The notes under the pieces: generated by a model
The model's database searches: none
What the model was told of the DNA's origin: nothing
What the model saw: only the letters and a program-made list of their open reading frames with translations
Shown: in pieces, positions 62,757 to 64,000 of the stretch
Layout: the number at the start of each line of letters is the position of its first letter
Position numbering within the stretch: the stretch's first letter is position 1
Position numbers and translations under genes: made by a program
Origin: Fuerstiella sp.
GTDB lineage: Bacteria; Planctomycetota; Planctomycetia; Planctomycetales; Planctomycetaceae
Direction of reading: 5' to 3'
Assembly (NCBI GenBank): GCA_029245955.1
Contig: JAQWOH010000074.1
Location: forward strand, 1 to 64,000
Length of the DNA stretch: 64,000 nt

Positions 62757-64000
62757 TCAGGGGGCGACTGCCTCCTTGACTGTCTCTGCCACCAGTGCAT
62801 GCACTTTGCCGATGATGCGTTTTTCCAGCTCTGGTTTCCATGGTCGGCTTCTGGCTTCGTAACCGCCTTCCAGCAATACACGTCGACTGGGAATATAACC
62901 GTCGTATACATTTGAATATCCCGCCACCCACACGGCGGGACCATCCGCTCGGAACAGCTCTTCCTTCAGACGCAGTGAATAATCGACGACAACTTCGTTA
63001 CCCAGGGCCACCAGCATCAGATCATCGCCGATCCGGATTACCTGAACGGGATACGGAAAGTCCGGCCGGTCTTCCGGTTCGAATTCCAGATCCACAGTCC
63101 CCATCGCTGTGCGGATGTTTCCTGACAACTGCCGCTGGTGCAGCGGCTTACTCTGGTTGTATTCAAGGGCCGCTTCAACCGATGTTGCCAGCGAACGCCC
63201 GTGCATTTGGGCGTACTTCAGTTCGCTGCGAGGATAGGGGTTCTGATCAGCGCCGCACCCCATCATAAACAATGCGGTAACGCCGGAATTATCCGATTCA
63301 AAATACTGTTGTGCGAATCCTGCGTAATCACCCAGCCAGTAACGAAACCCCATCGTTGTGTTATGACAGGCGTAGCCAAAAATAACAGACTGCAGCTCAC
63401 CTTCGCTGTCGCGAACACTGAGTACCGGCACAGTATGATCGACGGGACCGTTGGGATTCGGGTGGTTTCGAAAGCCGGCGTCGGTTGGCGTTCTGCGATT
63501 CATGGCAACGCTGCAGCGAGCCGAACTATAGGCCAGCGATGCGGGCTCACAATTCTTCAGCGCGTCCCCGACAAGGTTCACCAGTTTTCTGGTCAGCGAA
63601 TCGAAGTAGTCCTGAGCGTCATCGCGAGCATAAGCCGGACCGCAGTGCGTATGTGAGGCATTCATCAGCAGGGATTGAGGCGGAATGCCATACTTCGCTT
63701 CTACCTGCATCTCGACTGCCGTACGCAGCGGCGCGACAACCCCGATTAAATCCAGAGTAATGATGACGACGGAATTTCCTGCGGAGTCCTGAATCGCCAG
63801 CGCCTTGCCGAACAGGTCCTGCTTAGTCCCTTCTGCAGGTTCTTTACGTGAGGCATAACCAGCCATGTGCAAAGGCTGCTCCGGCGTAATCTTTACGCTT
63901 GCGGCGCCGGCCTGCCACATCTGTGCAGCGGGCGCTGCTTCGTCGGCCATCGAGGTGACCACCATGGTCAGAAACAGTATTGTCAGAGAAATAATTCTCA
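62757..64000 (-). CDS. neutral/alkaline ceramidase-like exported protein, cut at window edge
   Basis: The reading frame is open to the window edge. The last two bases before it (TG at 63999-64000 on the minus strand) fit the end of an ATG, so the coding start is probably one base beyond the window. The predicted N terminus MRIISLTILFLTMVVTSMADE is a signal peptide. The ceramidase N-terminal domain holds SVKITPEQPLHMAGYASR, the metal-site MNASHTHCGP (HTH), GYACHNTTMG and MMGCGADQNPYPR. It is about 415 residues, shorter than animal neutral ceramidase; the substrate in planctomycetes is not established. The C-terminal region ends in YSNVYDGYIPSRRVLLEGGYEARSR. Confidence 0.85.
   Translation of the reverse strand, partial: RIISLTILFLTMVVTSMADEAAPAAQMWQAGAASVKITPEQPLHMAGYASRKEPAEGTKQDLFGKALAIQDSAGNSVVIITLDLIGVVAPLRTAVEMQVEAKYGIPPQSLLMNASHTHCGPAYARDDAQDYFDSLTRKLVNLVGDALKNCEPASLAYSSARCSVAMNRRTPTDAGFRNHPNPNGPVDHTVPVLSVRDSEGELQSVIFGYACHNTTMGFRYWLGDYAGFAQQYFESDNSGVTALFMMGCGADQNPYPRSELKYAQMHGRSLATSVEAALEYNQSKPLHQRQLSGNIRTAMGTVDLEFEPEDRPDFPYPVQVIRIGDDLMLVALGNEVVVDYSLRLKEELFRADGPAVWVAGYSNVYDGYIPSRRVLLEGGYEARSRPWKPELEKRIIGKVHALVAETVKEAVAP

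Noticed and set aside
1..64000. tRNA, rRNA, CRISPR or IS elements
   Set aside because: No T-loop/anticodon pattern, regularly spaced repeats, or transposase motifs flanked by inverted ends were seen on either strand.

Overview
The window is from a planctomycete (Planctomycetota), most likely a Planctomycetaceae-type marine or aquatic lineage; the genus cannot be fixed from the sequence alone. The evidence is the set of families present: a cysteine-rich YTV-repeat cell-wall protein, an adjacent DUF1501 and PSCyt1/DUF1549/DUF1553 pair, several DUF1080 proteins, Tat-exported Gfo/Idh/MocA and DMFase-like proteins, an FGE-sulfatase-fold protein, a short neutral-ceramidase-like protein, and a PilM-headed operon with huge Gly/Tyr-rich proteins. 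Shine-Dalgarno signals are often weak or absent. No rRNA, tRNA, CRISPR array, phage or IS element was found, so this is ordinary chromosome rather than an island.

Layout. 1-2.5 kb: 3' part of a YTV-repeat wall protein with a textbook terminator, a DUF1080 protein and FxsA. 2.6-10.5 kb: two minus-strand blocks typical of planctomycete extracytoplasmic carbohydrate metabolism (DUF1501 plus PSCyt1/DUF1549/DUF1553; then Gfo/Idh/MocA, LmbE-type deacetylase, two-domain DUF1080 protein, DUF493). 11.2-15.0 kb: a plus-strand run of 4HBT thioesterase, LolD-type ATPase, radical SAM enzyme and OleD-like 3-oxo-lipid reductase, which looks like a lipid or hydrocarbon module without oleA, oleB or oleC. 15-21 kb: DMFase-like protein, zinc alcohol dehydrogenase, a frameshifted HDOD gene, a dolichol-phosphate-mannose-synthase-like glycosyltransferase and a METTL25-like methyltransferase. 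21-28.4 kb: a coiled-coil microprotein with a Tsr3/DTW-type RNA modification enzyme, an ABC ATPase with a large membrane-anchored partner, an alpha/beta hydrolase and a frameshifted DUF4153-like gene. 28.4-34 kb: zinc-ribbon/RDD membrane protein, a DUF3352-like exported protein and a VanZ-like protein. 34.3-43 kb: a 1268-residue FHA/coiled-coil/transmembrane protein, an 1178-residue membrane-TPR protein and gpsA. 43-51 kb: a TPR lipoprotein and a three-gene operon whose first protein fuses PilM and PilN-like parts. 51.7-64 kb: GH38-like protein, cmk, FGE-fold protein, M28 peptidase, a decayed lipoprotein gene, PCD/phhB, a LarA-like protein, an orphan GcvH-like protein and a ceramidase-like protein cut by the window edge.

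The best candidate for an under-described system is the 44.6-51.1 kb operon, which looks like the inner-membrane platform of a planctomycete type IV pilus or type II secretion machine. Its three proteins share Gly-rich, Tyr-Glu-Gly-Gly low-complexity tracts that are not part of classical PilM/N/O/P. Second is the OleD/radical-SAM lipid module. Three genes carry single-base frameshifts. One of them, at 58.7-60.0 kb, also has two in-frame stops and is a convincing pseudogene; the other two could be real lesions or sequencing errors.
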